DNA of 64,000 nucleotides from CAVSRC01 sp963781775 (GCA_963781775.1 CAWAHE010000005.1:10995-74994); one strand, 5' to 3'. Counted from the stretch's first letter, positions 35,921-45,920 are shown. Numbers and translations: made by a program. Notes: generated by a model not told the origin, from the sequence alone.

Positions 35921-37297
35921 GTGGAGAATCCGGACACGGCCGACGCGGCCGGACTGATCTATCGCCTCAAAGATCGGCCGCCATTCGGCCCCAGCCTGCT
36001 GGCGGCGGTCCAGCACCTGCTGGCGAGCGTCGTCGCCATCGCCACCCCGACGCTGGTCATCGGCCAGGCGCTCGACCTCGGCGATCGGCTTCCGTTCCTG
36101 ATCTCCATGTCGCTGATGGTCTCCGGGGTTGCGACCTTCATCCAGTCGCGCCGCATCGGTCCGGTGGGCGCCGGCCTGCTCAGCCTTCAGGGCACCAGCT
36201 TCAATTTCGTGCCGGTGATCATCGCGGCCGGGTTGTCGGTGAAGCACGCGGGCGGCGGACCGGACGCCGTACTGGCCATGATCTTCGGCCTTTGCCTCGC
36301 CGGCAGCGTCGTCGAGATGGTGCTGAGCCGTTTCGTCGAGCGCCTCCGCCGCATCATCACGCCGACGGTGACCGGCACAGTCATCACCGCGATCGGCCTC
36401 AGCCTCGTCGGCGTGGCGTTCGACGAAGTCGCCGGCGACGCCGGAACCGCGAACTACGGCAACCCCGTTAATTTGGCACTGGCGCTGTTCGTCATTGCCG
36501 CGATCGTTGCGGCGAACTTCCAGCCGAACCGGACGCTACGCATTGCGGCGGTCCTCGCCGGTCTCGCCGCGGGCTGCCTGGTCGCCGCGCCGTTCGGGCT
36601 CCTCGACCTTGGCGGGCTCGCCGGCCAACCGCTGGTCGTCGTGCCGGTGCCGCTTAAATTCGGCCTCGATTTCGACGTCGCTCTCTTCGTGCCGATCGCC
36701 TTCCTCTACATGATCACGTCGATCGAAACGGTCGGCGATCTGACCGCCAACTCGGTCATCTCCGGCGAGCCCGTCGAGGGGCCGGTATATCTCGGCCGCA
36801 TCCGCCGCGGCCTGCTCGGCGACGGCGTCAACTCGGCGCTCGCCGCCATCTTCAACACCTTCCCCAACACCACCTTCAGCCAGAACAACGGCATCATCCA
36901 GTTGACCGGTATCGCCAGCCGGCACGTGGCGCTGTTCACCGGACCGCTGCTCGTCCTGCTCGGCGCGGTTCCGGTCTTCGCAGCCCTGTTCACGGTCATT
37001 CCGAAGCCGGTCATCGGCGGCGCACTGCTGGTTCTCTTCGGTTCGATCGCCGCCAATGGCATCCGCATCCTCTCGACTCAGCCCTTCGACCGAAAGCGCA
37101 TCTTCGTGATCTCGATTTCGCTGGCGCTCGGCGTCGGCGTCGCGCTGGTCCCTGACGCGCTGAAGCAACTGCCGGATGCGCTCCGCAACATCCTCGGCTC
37201 GTCGGTCACGGTCACCGGGCTGACGGCAATCATCCTGACTCTGGCGATTCCGGAGCCGAAGCCGGCCTCCGCAGCCACGGCAGAAAGGCAAAGCTGA
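35921..37297 (+). CDS. Nucleobase:cation symporter-2 family permease (uracil/xanthine)
   Basis: A 458-residue permease starting at GTG 35921 (VENPDTADAAGLIYRL) with GGGGA upstream. The NAT family signature is FSQNNGIIQLTGIASR, and LQGTSFNFVPVIIAAG and ITSIETVGDLTANS are conserved helix regions. It imports uracil, xanthine or uric acid with a cation. Its last 68 bases overlap the convergent CPBP gene. Confidence 0.9.
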   Translation: MENPDTADAAGLIYRLKDRPPFGPSLLAAVQHLLASVVAIATPTLVIGQALDLGDRLPFLISMSLMVSGVATFIQSRRIGPVGAGLLSLQGTSFNFVPVIIAAGLSVKHAGGGPDAVLAMIFGLCLAGSVVEMVLSRFVERLRRIITPTVTGTVITAIGLSLVGVAFDEVAGDAGTANYGNPVNLALALFVIAAIVAANFQPNRTLRIAAVLAGLAAGCLVAAPFGLLDLGGLAGQPLVVVPVPLKFGLDFDVALFVPIAFLYMITSIETVGDLTANSVISGEPVEGPVYLGRIRRGLLGDGVNSALAAIFNTFPNTTFSQNNGIIQLTGIASRHVALFTGPLLVLLGAVPVFAALFTVIPKPVIGGALLVLFGSIAANGIRILSTQPFDRKRIFVISISLALGVGVALVPDALKQLPDALRNILGSSVTVTGLTAIILTLAIPEPKPASAATAERQS

Positions 37298-37982
37298 GAT
37301 ACATCGACGCCAGCACTACGGCCATGTGCGGGAGGAGGACCGATGTCCCGGTCTCGTCCACCATGAACAGCATCACGGGCGCGTTGGAACTGGTGTGCAG
37401 GATCGCCGGCGCAGCGATCGAGTTGCCGCCGCGCTCGTAGAGCAACGCGAATGGAAAGGCGAGGAGGAGTGCGAGAACCACCGAGGCCGAACCGGCAAGC
37501 GCGCCGATAGTGAACACGAGATAGACGTGTTGAGCTGCGAACAGGAGCGCCGAGGTGAGCGCGGCTCGCGCGAACGCCTGCTCGTGCCGCAAGTGTCCGA
37601 AGACGAAGGCGCGGTGGATAACCTCCTCGGCAATGCCGTTGACGAGAACGACGCCGAGCAGGATCGGCAGCCCGTCGCGAGCGAGTCCGATCGTGGTCCC
37701 GGTGGCCCAGCCATAAGCGGGCAGGAACAGCCACATTGGCAGACTGACGATCAGAGCAACGGCGACCGCGCGTCCGGCGGGCATGACAAAGCCGAGCGCC
37801 CGCACGACCCGGCCGAAGCCCGGGCCGAACAGGATTCGCTCCGCTACCATCGTGCCGCCGACGCCAACGGCGCACAGGAGCACCTGTCGCGCCAGGAGCG
37901 GGAAATCGGGCGGCGTCAGGAATGCAGCCGCGACCAGGATCGCGATGACCGGAACCGAGCCTGCGAGCACCTTGCCGAGCAT
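37230..37982 (-). CDS. CPBP family intramembrane metalloprotease
   Basis: A 250-residue membrane protein (ATG 37982, MLGKVLAGS). Multiple helices surround the metal-binding residues: EEVIHRAFVFGHLR, FAAQHVYLVF and ILHTSSNAP. The family (CAAX protease/bacteriocin-processing) cleaves in the membrane; the substrate is unknown. Tail-to-tail overlap of 68 bases with the permease gene. Confidence 0.87.
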   Translation of the reverse strand: MLGKVLAGSVPVIAILVAAAFLTPPDFPLLARQVLLCAVGVGGTMVAERILFGPGFGRVVRALGFVMPAGRAVAVALIVSLPMWLFLPAYGWATGTTIGLARDGLPILLGVVLVNGIAEEVIHRAFVFGHLRHEQAFARAALTSALLFAAQHVYLVFTIGALAGSASVVLALLLAFPFALLYERGGNSIAAPAILHTSSNAPVMLFMVDETGTSVLLPHMAVVLASMYLSFAFLPWLRRPASAPESPESG

Positions 37983-38005
37983 CGTCACACCGTCTCGCCG
38001 TTCGC

Positions 38006-39115
38006 TCAGGATGCTTTGCCGCCGACCATGACGCTTGCCACATCCCGCCGCAGCGAACGCGGCATGTCCGGTCCATGGCCGAAGCGAAGCACAAGGTTGG
38101 GCCGCCGGCCGCCAAGGCCAAGCAGCGATTGCAGTTCGCGCCGCACCTCCGGCACCTCGACCGCCTGATTGACGAAGGCGTATTTCAGGCCGTCGGCGGT
38201 GGCCTGCAGCGCCAGGCGCTGGCACGCACGCCCCGCCGCAACCCATCCAGCCTTGTCGTTCGACGGGGCGACGAGGACGACAAGGCCCGAGGACGACCGC
38301 ACCTGCTCGATCACCTTCCTGTTCTCGCCATCCTTGTTGACGGCGAGGTCGTACATGATCGGCCCGAGCCAGCTCGGAAGCGTCGGATTGCCCGACGCCG
38401 CGCTGAACAGGCCGTCGCGCGCCGCGGCCGCCGCGCGGCTGTTGAAGCGTAGCCAGGATTTGAGTTCGCGCGTGTAGGCGCGATCGTCCAGTTGCGCGCT
38501 GTTGCCGGCCACCACCAGAGCGAGGATGTCCTCGCGACGCCGCGCCTCCGTTATGAAGATCGGTTCGACGCCGGCGCTGCGGACGGCGGCCTCGAGCCGC
38601 GCAATCACGCCAGACCCGACTGCCGTGCCGTCATAGGTCGCGCGCGTGCATTGGCGCTTCGGAATCGCGTCAAGCAGCGCCGTTCGCTCTACCGGTGCGG
38701 CCTCCAGCGCCACGTTGATGGAGCCATCCGCGCCGGCGTCGAACCGGATCTCGCCGGACCGGCCGCTTCCGCGCGCCGCGATGCTCAGATTTTCCGCGGC
38801 ACAGCCGAGACTGGCGTAGAGGTGGTGGTCGTCTGGATCCACCACCGGCGTGCGACGCGCGATGTCGGGAAGGATGTCGACGCCCCCGTCGCCCGCGCGG
38901 AAGAGCCAGGCCTGCGTATTGTGGCTGTTGGCGGCGAGCGTTGCGTAGCGCACGAGTTCCGCAATGCCGGGGTCATCCGGCAACGGCCGGGCCTGTTCCG
39001 CGATCAGACGCTCATAATTGTTGGGACGAAGCATCTCATATGCCCCGATGGCGCCCGCGCCGGCGGCGACCAGCGCGCCGCCGACGACCACACGCCTGGT
39101 GACTGCTGCATGCAT
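38006..39115 (-). CDS. Acg-type nitroreductase-family FMN oxidoreductase with Tat-like signal
   Basis: A 369-residue protein (ATG 39115, MHAAVTRRVVVGG). The N-terminus has twin arginines and a hydrophobic Ala/Gly stretch. RYATLAANSHNTQAWLF and LYASLGCAAENLSIAARGSG are the FMN-binding motifs of the nitroreductase/Acg fold; VLRFGHGPDMPRS is the typical C-terminus. It probably reduces quinones or nitro compounds in the envelope. The - strand frame continues far upstream, but that part is antisense to lepA. Confidence 0.8.
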   Translation of the reverse strand: MHAAVTRRVVVGGALVAAGAGAIGAYEMLRPNNYERLIAEQARPLPDDPGIAELVRYATLAANSHNTQAWLFRAGDGGVDILPDIARRTPVVDPDDHHLYASLGCAAENLSIAARGSGRSGEIRFDAGADGSINVALEAAPVERTALLDAIPKRQCTRATYDGTAVGSGVIARLEAAVRSAGVEPIFITEARRREDILALVVAGNSAQLDDRAYTRELKSWLRFNSRAAAAARDGLFSAASGNPTLPSWLGPIMYDLAVNKDGENRKVIEQVRSSSGLVVLVAPSNDKAGWVAAGRACQRLALQATADGLKYAFVNQAVEVPEVRRELQSLLGLGGRRPNLVLRFGHGPDMPRSLRRDVASVMVGGKAS

Positions 39116-39331
39116 CAGCGACCTCGCCGACCGGCGCCCATGACGGGAAATCGGCTGCCGCCGCCCGGATGGCCGTCCGACGAGATTGCCGCAGAACCGG
39201 GCTCCTGAGAAGCCCGCGATCGCGCCGCGCCCCCTCGAAACCGCCGCAGTGCGGAAGATGTGTTCAATCCGTTCGAAGGGCGGCCGATTGCCGGCTTCCG
39301 GCGCTCCCGCCGACCTGCTAAGAGCCCGCCC

Positions 39332-41137
39332 ATGACGAGCATCCCGCAGAGCAACATCCGCAATTTCGCGATCATCGCGCACATCGATCACGGCAAATCG
39401 ACGCTTGCCGACCGGCTCATCCAGATGACCGGCGGCTTGAGCGACCGTGAGATGAAGGCGCAGGTGCTCGATTCGATGGACATCGAGCGCGAGCGCGGCA
39501 TCACGATCAAGGCGCAGACCGTTCGCCTGAAATACAAGGCCCGCGACGGCAAGGACTATGTCCTCAACCTGATCGATACGCCCGGCCACGTCGATTTCGC
39601 CTATGAGGTGAACCGTTCGCTCGCCGCCTGCGAGGGTTCTCTGCTCGTCGTCGATGCCAGCCAAGGCGTCGAGGCGCAGACGCTCGCCAACGTCTATCAG
39701 GCGATCGAAAACAACCACGAGATCGTTCCGGTCCTCAACAAGGTCGATCTGCCGGCCGCTGAGCCGGAGCGGGTCAAGCAGCAGATCGAGGACGTCATCG
39801 GCCTCGACGCATCGAACGCCATTTCGATCTCGGCCAAGACCGGCGAGGGCGTCGACGCGGTGCTGGAAGCGATCGTCACGCGTCTGCCGCCGCCGGTGGG
39901 CGACGCCGACGCGCCGCTGAAGGCGCTGCTGGTCGACTCCTGGTACGACGCCTATCTCGGTGTCGTCGTCCTGGTGCGCGTCGTCGACGGCAAGCTCAGG
40001 AAGGGCATGAAGATCCGCATGATGCGGACCGGCGCCGTCCACGAGATCGACACGGTCGGCATCTTCACGCCCAAGCTCGTGGCCTGGGCCGAGCTCGGGC
40101 CGGGCGAACTCGGCTTCTTTACCGGCTCGATCAAGGAAGTCGCCGACACGGCGGTGGGTGATACCATCACCGAAGACCGCAAGCCGACCGCCGAGCCGCT
40201 GCCCGGTTTCCGCCCGGCCGTGCCGGTGGTGTTTTGCGGCATCTTCCCGGTCGATGCCGCCGACTTCGAGAATCTGCGCGCGGCCATCGGCAAGCTCCGC
40301 CTCAACGACGCCGCCTTCACCTACGAGACCGAAACGTCAGCAGCGCTCGGCTTCGGCTTCCGCTGCGGCTTCCTTGGTCTGCTGCATCTGGAGATCGTGC
40401 AGGAGCGGCTGACCCGCGAGTTCAATCTCGAACTGATCGCCACCGCGCCGTCCGTCGTCTACAAGATCAAGCTGACCGACGGCACCGAGGTCGAGATGCA
40501 CAATCCGGCCGACATGCCGGATCCCGTGCGCATCGTCGAGATCGCCGAGCCTTGGCTGCGCGCCACCATCCTGACGCCCGACGACTATCTCGGCTCCATC
40601 CTCAAGCTCTGCCAGGAGCGCCGTGGCGTGCAGGTCGACCTGTCCTATGTCGGCAACCGCGCCATGGTGCAGTACGACCTGCCGCTCAACGAAGTGGTCT
40701 TCGACTTTTACGACCGGCTGAAGTCGGTCTCCAAGGGCTACGCCTCCTTCGACTATCACCTCACCGAGTACCGCCCCGGCGACCTCGTCAAGATGTCGAT
40801 CCTGGTCAATGCCGAGCCGGTCGACGCGCTCTCGGTCATGGTCCACCGCGCCAACGCCGAGCGCCGCGGCCGCGCCATGTGCGAGAAGCTCAAGGATCTG
40901 ATCCCGCAGCACATGTTCCAGATCCCGATCCAGGCCGCGATCGGCGGACGCATCATTGCCCGCGAGACCATCCGCGCGCTGAGGAAAGACGTGCTCGCCA
41001 AGTGCTATGGCGGCGACGTCACGCGCAAGCGCAAGCTCCTCGAGAAGCAGAAGGAGGGCAAGAAGAAGATGCGCCAGTTCGGCAAGGTCGACATCCCGCA
41101 GGAAGCCTTCATCGCCGCCCTGAAGATGGACGAGTAG
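39332..41137 (+). CDS. lepA: Elongation factor 4
   Basis: A 601-residue translational GTPase starting MTSIPQSNIRNFAIIAH (ATG 39332). G1 is AHIDHGKST, G2 RGITIKAQ, G3 DTPGHVDF, G4 NKVDLPAA and G5 SAKTGEG. The LepA-specific C-terminal domain is intact (GGDVTRKRKLLEKQKEGKKK). It back-translocates or remodels stalled ribosomes. It is convergent with the GGDEF-EAL gene, 3 bases apart. Confidence 0.97.
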   Translation: MTSIPQSNIRNFAIIAHIDHGKSTLADRLIQMTGGLSDREMKAQVLDSMDIERERGITIKAQTVRLKYKARDGKDYVLNLIDTPGHVDFAYEVNRSLAACEGSLLVVDASQGVEAQTLANVYQAIENNHEIVPVLNKVDLPAAEPERVKQQIEDVIGLDASNAISISAKTGEGVDAVLEAIVTRLPPPVGDADAPLKALLVDSWYDAYLGVVVLVRVVDGKLRKGMKIRMMRTGAVHEIDTVGIFTPKLVAWAELGPGELGFFTGSIKEVADTAVGDTITEDRKPTAEPLPGFRPAVPVVFCGIFPVDAADFENLRAAIGKLRLNDAAFTYETETSAALGFGFRCGFLGLLHLEIVQERLTREFNLELIATAPSVVYKIKLTDGTEVEMHNPADMPDPVRIVEIAEPWLRATILTPDDYLGSILKLCQERRGVQVDLSYVGNRAMVQYDLPLNEVVFDFYDRLKSVSKGYASFDYHLTEYRPGDLVKMSILVNAEPVDALSVMVHRANAERRGRAMCEKLKDLIPQHMFQIPIQAAIGGRIIARETIRALRKDVLAKCYGGDVTRKRKLLEKQKEGKKKMRQFGKVDIPQEAFIAALKMDE

Positions 41138-41140
41138 GGC

Positions 41141-43252
41141 TCACGCCACCCGCTTCTTCGTGCGCGACTGCTCCGCCAGAATCTCCACCTGCGGCTGTGC
41201 CTTCGAGAACAGGTAGCCCTGCGCCTCGTCGCAGCCCTCTTCCTTCAGCCGGGCAAGATCGCCTTCCGTCTCGACGCCTTCCGCCGTGATGGTGATGCCG
41301 AGGCTGGCGCCGAGGCTGATGATCGCCTTGACGATCGCCTGCGAGTCGGCGTTGGCGCCCATGTCGCGAATGAAGGAGCGGTCGATCTTGATCTTGTCGA
41401 AGGGAAACGAGCGCAGGTAGCTCAGCGACGAGTAACCGGTGCCGAAATCATCCATGGAGATGTGGATGCCGTGCGCGCGCAGCGCATGCAGCGTCGCCAG
41501 CACGACACCTGTGCGGTCGAGGAGCAGCGTTTCGGTAATCTCCAGTTCCAGCCGGTTCGCCGGCAGGCCGGAACCGGCCAGCGCCTCGCGGACGATCGCC
41601 AGCAGGTTGCCGTTGCGGAACTGGAGCGGCGACAGATTGACCGCGACCTTGAGCGGCGCCGGCCACTTGGCGGCGTCGGCGCAGGCACGCTTCAGCACGA
41701 AGGCCCCGAGTTGGCCGATCAGGCCGGTGTCCTCGGCGACCGCGACGAATTCGGCCGGCGGGACCATGCCGCGCTCGGGATGGCGCCAGCGGACCAGCGC
41801 CTCGTAGCCGATCGTGTCGCCGCTGGCGAGGTTGACCAGCGGCTGGTAGTGCACGGCCAGGTCGCCCGATTTCAGCGCGGCGCGGAGGTCGACCTCGAGC
41901 CGCCGGTGGGCGCGGGCGCGCGCGTCCATCTCCGCCTCGAAGAAACGGAATGTGCCTTTGCCTTCGTCCTTGGCGCGATAGAGCGCCATGTCGGCGTTCT
42001 TGAGAAGCTGGTCGGGGCCGCCACCGTCACTGGTGGCAATGGCGATGCCGATGCTGGCGCCGGCGGTCACCAGGTTGCCATCGAGGTCGATGGGCTCGGC
42101 GAGCACCGCCAGCAGGCGGCTGGCGAGCCCGGCAACTTCCGCCGCTTCGGTCACGTCGGCCTGCAGCACGGCGAACTCGTCGCCGCCGAGTCGCGCCACC
42201 AGGTCCTCAGGGCGGATGACGCCGCGCACCCGTTCCGCCACGGTCTGCAAAAGCATGTCGCCGACCGGGTGGCCGAGCGTGTCGTTGACGGTCTTGAAGT
42301 TGTCGATGTCGATGCACAGCGCCGCCAGGCCCGTGCCGTTCCGCTTCAGCCGCGCGAGCATCTCTTCCATGCGCTCGCGCAGCATCAGCCGATTGGGGAG
42401 GCCGGTCAGCGCGTCGTGATGCGCCATATGGGCGATGCGCGCTTCGGCGCGCTTGCGTTCGGTGATGTCGACCGCCGCCATCAGCACCGCCGGCACGCCT
42501 TCATGCGTGAGGTGCCGGGCAAAGACCGCCACGTCGATGGCGCTGCCGTCCGCCTTGCGGTGCCGCCAGGTGCGGCCGGCCTGCCAGTCCTCGGGTGCGT
42601 CGGCGATCGCGGCAACCGCGCAATCGTCGTCTGCTTCGTGGATGTCGGCAAAGCGGGCCGATACCAGCCATTCGCGTTCGTAGCCGTAATGCGCGACCGC
42701 CGCATCGTTGACCGCGAGGATCCGCTCGTCGTCGACGGCGCAGACGAACATCGGCACGGGGTTGGAATCGAAGAGCAGGCGAAACGAAGCCTCGCGCTGC
42801 TTCATCTCTGTGATGTCGACGCGCAGGCCGATCGTGCCCCCGTCGCTCGTCCGCCGCTCCTCGATCAGCACGACGCGCCCGTCGGCGAGCACCTGCTCGT
42901 GGCGCTTGCCGGGATTCTTCAGGAGGTCGAGCCGCTCCGCCAGCCACGCCTCCTCGCGCCCGATGGCGGTGGGGTAGTCGCCGCGCGCCACGCCGATGCG
43001 CAGTGTGTCTTCAAGCCTGGCGCCGACCTGGAAAAGGTCCGCGCTCGCCTTGTAGATGTTGGCATATTGCTGGTTCCAGAGAATGTAGCGCCCCTCGCTG
43101 TCGAGAAAGACGATGCCTTCCGGAAGGATGTCGATGGCTTCGCGCAGGCGCCGCTCCGCGGCCTCGGCGCCGAGCCGCGCAGGAACTTCCGGCGCTTCGT
43201 GACCGCCCGTCTGCGAATCCGGATTGTCTCCTTGTCCATCGATCGAATGCAT
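41141..43252 (-). CDS. PAS-PAS-GGDEF-EAL cyclic-di-GMP protein
   Basis: A 703-residue protein (ATG 43252, MHSIDGQGDN). Two PAS domains (ILPEGIVFLDSEGRYILWNQ; VPMFVCAVDDERILAVND) precede a diguanylate cyclase domain with LGGDEF and an I-site RPED five residues before it, then an EAL phosphodiesterase domain with YEALVRWRHP and DDFGTGYSSLSYLRSFP. Both active sites look complete, so it may be bifunctional, switching by PAS input. Likely cytoplasmic. The frame is open to 43507 but I prefer the internal ATG. Confidence 0.93.
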   Translation of the reverse strand: MHSIDGQGDNPDSQTGGHEAPEVPARLGAEAAERRLREAIDILPEGIVFLDSEGRYILWNQQYANIYKASADLFQVGARLEDTLRIGVARGDYPTAIGREEAWLAERLDLLKNPGKRHEQVLADGRVVLIEERRTSDGGTIGLRVDITEMKQREASFRLLFDSNPVPMFVCAVDDERILAVNDAAVAHYGYEREWLVSARFADIHEADDDCAVAAIADAPEDWQAGRTWRHRKADGSAIDVAVFARHLTHEGVPAVLMAAVDITERKRAEARIAHMAHHDALTGLPNRLMLRERMEEMLARLKRNGTGLAALCIDIDNFKTVNDTLGHPVGDMLLQTVAERVRGVIRPEDLVARLGGDEFAVLQADVTEAAEVAGLASRLLAVLAEPIDLDGNLVTAGASIGIAIATSDGGGPDQLLKNADMALYRAKDEGKGTFRFFEAEMDARARAHRRLEVDLRAALKSGDLAVHYQPLVNLASGDTIGYEALVRWRHPERGMVPPAEFVAVAEDTGLIGQLGAFVLKRACADAAKWPAPLKVAVNLSPLQFRNGNLLAIVREALAGSGLPANRLELEITETLLLDRTGVVLATLHALRAHGIHISMDDFGTGYSSLSYLRSFPFDKIKIDRSFIRDMGANADSQAIVKAIISLGASLGITITAEGVETEGDLARLKEEGCDEAQGYLFSKAQPQVEILAEQSRTKKRVA

Positions 43253-43598
43253 CGTCGTCGCGCCCCCATGCACATGTCTTCGCTCTGTGTAGCGACGGCC
43301 GATTAAGGCCCGGTGAGCAGCGCCTGGCGCTGCGCCGCGCGCGGGCACAGGACTCTCCGACGAGTGCACACCGCTTATGCAAACAAGTATGCAAGCCGGC
43401 CGCGATTGCCGAAGCGACGGGCAGCGCCTACGCGAAAGAGATGCCGGACTCGGCACATTCGACAGGGAAAAAGCACGCGCAATGTCGCTTGCATCATTTG
43501 TCGCCATTTGCGCCGATGGTTAAGCCGCGATTGACGCGCGCCGTCGAAACGCCATCGCGGGGGTTCCGTTGTCGTGACGGCTGGTCTCTACTCTCGGC
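43253..43598. other. 346-base gap between GGDEF-EAL and otsB genes
   Basis: Two divergent genes are separated by this gap. The only feature I see is TATGCAA repeated at 43376-43382 and 43388-43394, 12 bases apart, a possible regulator site. No gene, RNA or clear promoter. Confidence 0.3.
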
Positions 43599-44339
43599 AT
43601 GACTGACACGCCGCTTCCCATGTCACCCGACGGCTGGGCCTTCTTTCTCGACGTCGATGGTACGCTGATCGATCTCGCCGAAACCCCGGACGGGGTCGTC
43701 GTGCCGCCCGACCTGCCGGCGATGCTCGACCGTCTGGCGGAACGCGCCGGCGGTGCGGTCGCGATCGTTTCCGGCCGCGCGATCGCGGCACTCGACCGGC
43801 TGCTCGCCCCCGCGCATCTCGCCGCCGCCGGCGCGCATGGGGCCGAGCTGCGATTGGCCGGTGGCGCGGTCGAGACGGTCGCCGGCCCCGCCCTCGACGG
43901 CGTACGGACGCGGCTCGCGACCCTCGCCGCGCGCCATCCGAAACTGCTCGTCGAAGACAAGGGCGTGGCGATCGCCGTGCACTATCGCGCCGACCCGCAA
44001 CTGGGCCCTGTCATCGGCTCCGCGCTCGACGAGATGGTCGCCAGCCACGACGGCCTTCACGTTCAGCCGGGCAAGATGGTGTTCGAGGTGCGGCCGGCCG
44101 GCGTCGACAAGGGGCGTGCGGTTACCACGCTCATGCAGACAGCGCCATTCGCCGGCCGGCGGCCACTCGCAATCGGCGACGACCTGACCGACGAGACCAT
44201 GCTGGCCGCCGCCCGCCGGCTCGGCGGCATGGGCGTCTGGGTCGGCGCCACGATGCCGCCCGGTGGCGCGGATGCGCGCCTCGACGGGCCAGAATCGGTC
44301 CGCCGCTGGTTGCGAAAGCTCGCCGGCGACGCCATATAA
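43599..44339 (+). CDS. otsB: Trehalose-6-phosphate phosphatase
   Basis: A 246-residue HAD enzyme. The catalytic aspartates are in FFLDVDGTLIDLAETPDG, and VSGRAIAALDRLLAP and GDDLTDETML (the C-terminal GDxxTDE) are conserved. It removes phosphate from trehalose-6-phosphate. Start ATG 43599. It precedes otsA by 162 bases. Confidence 0.93.
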   Translation: MTDTPLPMSPDGWAFFLDVDGTLIDLAETPDGVVVPPDLPAMLDRLAERAGGAVAIVSGRAIAALDRLLAPAHLAAAGAHGAELRLAGGAVETVAGPALDGVRTRLATLAARHPKLLVEDKGVAIAVHYRADPQLGPVIGSALDEMVASHDGLHVQPGKMVFEVRPAGVDKGRAVTTLMQTAPFAGRRPLAIGDDLTDETMLAAARRLGGMGVWVGATMPPGGADARLDGPESVRRWLRKLAGDAI

Positions 44340-44501
44340 AAGATACGCACGCGGCAGTAGTGTTTGGGCGCGCGTCCGCGGGTCCGCGGGCATAAAAACT
44401 GCAAATTTCGTGATTATTGTCGCGCCGGCCGAAACCGAAACGCGCGTCAAACGTTGGGAAATGGGGTCAAGAGCCGCCCGCACGCCACAATCGGGGGATT
44501 T

Positions 44502-45920
44502 ATGAGTCGTCTCGTTATCGTATCCAATCGCGTTCCGCCGCCCGGCGACAAGTCGGCCAGCGCGGGCGGATTGGCGGTGGCGCTCAAGGCGGCCCTGCGA
44601 GAGCGTGGCGGGCTGTGGCTCGGCTGGTCCGGCGAGACTGCCGAGGGCGAGGACGAGCCCGAAAGTTTCAAGATCCACGCGCGCACCGAGGGCAATATCG
44701 ATTTCGCTCTCGTCGATCTCACCCAGCGCGATCTCGACGAATACTATAGCGGCTTCGCTAACCGGGCCCTCTGGCCGCTGCTGCACTATCGGCTCGATCT
44801 CGCCGATTTCGATCGTCACGACGTGTCGGGCTATTTCCGCGTCAACGCGTTCTTCGCCAAGGTGCTGGCGCAGCGCCTGCGTCCCGATGACGTCATCTGG
44901 GTTCAGGATTACCATCTGATCCCGCTGGCGGCCGAGCTGCGCGCGCGCGGCGTCACCAACCGCATCGGTTTCTTTCTCCATATTCCGTGGCCGCCCCCCG
45001 ACGTGTTCTTCGCCATGCCGGTGCACAATCGGCTGCTCGAAGCCTTCACCGCCTACGATCTGATCGGATTCCAGACAGAATGGGACGCGGAGAATTTCGC
45101 GAATTGCCTGCGCCGCGAGGGTATCGGCAAGGAGACCGAGAAAGGCGTCATCCGCGTCGGCACGCGCGAATTCCGGATTGGCGCCTTCCCCATCGGCATT
45201 GAGACGGCCGAATTCGCGCAAGCCGCGAAGGTCGCTGCCCACAATCCGCTGATCAAGCGCATGGTGGAAAGCCTCGGCGAACGGCAGCTGATCATCGGGG
45301 TCGACCGCCTCGACTATTCCAAGGGCATCGATCACCGCATGCTGTCCTATGAGCGGTTCCTGCGTAACAACGCCGGCTACCACAACAGGGTCACCTATCT
45401 TCAGATCACGCCGAAATCGCGCTCTGACGTGCCGGAATACGCCGAGATGCAGAGCCAGGTCGCGGAAACCGCCGGCCGCATCAACGGAACCTACGGCCAG
45501 CTCGACTGGACGCCGATCCGCTACATCAACCGCACGATCAAGCGGGCGACGCTCGCCGGGCTGTACCGAATGAGCGATGTCGGACTGGTGACGCCACTGC
45601 GCGACGGCATGAACCTCGTCGCCAAGGAGTTCGTGGCCGCGCAGGACGGCGACGATCCCGGCGTGCTGGTGTTGTCGACCTTCGCCGGCGCCGCTCGCGA
45701 ACTCGACGGAGCCCTGCTGGTCAATCCGTATGACCTCGAGAACACCGGCAACACCATCGCACGCGCCCTGTCGATGCGGCGCGAGGATCGCGTGGCGCGC
45801 TGGCGCTCGATGTTCGACACGCTGATGGGCAATGACGTGTCGAAATGGGCGGAGGTCTTCCTGAACGCGCTGGAGGGCGCCGAAGACCCGGTGCCCGCCA
45901 TCTTCAAGGCGGCAAGCTAG
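44502..45920 (+). CDS. otsA: Alpha,alpha-trehalose-phosphate synthase
   Basis: A 472-residue GT20 enzyme (ATG 44502, MSRLVIVSNRVPPPG; GGGGGATTT upstream). Landmarks are VQDYHLIPLAAELRA, FFLHIPWPPPDVF and GVDRLDYSKGI. It makes trehalose-6-phosphate from UDP-glucose and glucose-6-phosphate; with otsB it gives osmoprotective trehalose. Its TAG stop shares a CTAG with the convergent SpoIIAA-like gene. Confidence 0.97.
   Translation: MSRLVIVSNRVPPPGDKSASAGGLAVALKAALRERGGLWLGWSGETAEGEDEPESFKIHARTEGNIDFALVDLTQRDLDEYYSGFANRALWPLLHYRLDLADFDRHDVSGYFRVNAFFAKVLAQRLRPDDVIWVQDYHLIPLAAELRARGVTNRIGFFLHIPWPPPDVFFAMPVHNRLLEAFTAYDLIGFQTEWDAENFANCLRREGIGKETEKGVIRVGTREFRIGAFPIGIETAEFAQAAKVAAHNPLIKRMVESLGERQLIIGVDRLDYSKGIDHRMLSYERFLRNNAGYHNRVTYLQITPKSRSDVPEYAEMQSQVAETAGRINGTYGQLDWTPIRYINRTIKRATLAGLYRMSDVGLVTPLRDGMNLVAKEFVAAQDGDDPGVLVLSTFAGAARELDGALLVNPYDLENTGNTIARALSMRREDRVARWRSMFDTLMGNDVSKWAEVFLNALEGAEDPVPAIFKAAS

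Noticed and set aside
38006..40042. A 678-codon - strand frame running from the nitroreductase gene across lepA
   Set aside because: Only the part below 39115 has nitroreductase motifs; the rest is antisense to lepA, which has all G motifs, and reads as low-information sequence.
41462..43306. A 614-codon + strand frame antisense to the GGDEF-EAL gene
   Set aside because: The - strand holds intact GGDEF, EAL and PAS motifs; the + strand reading has none.
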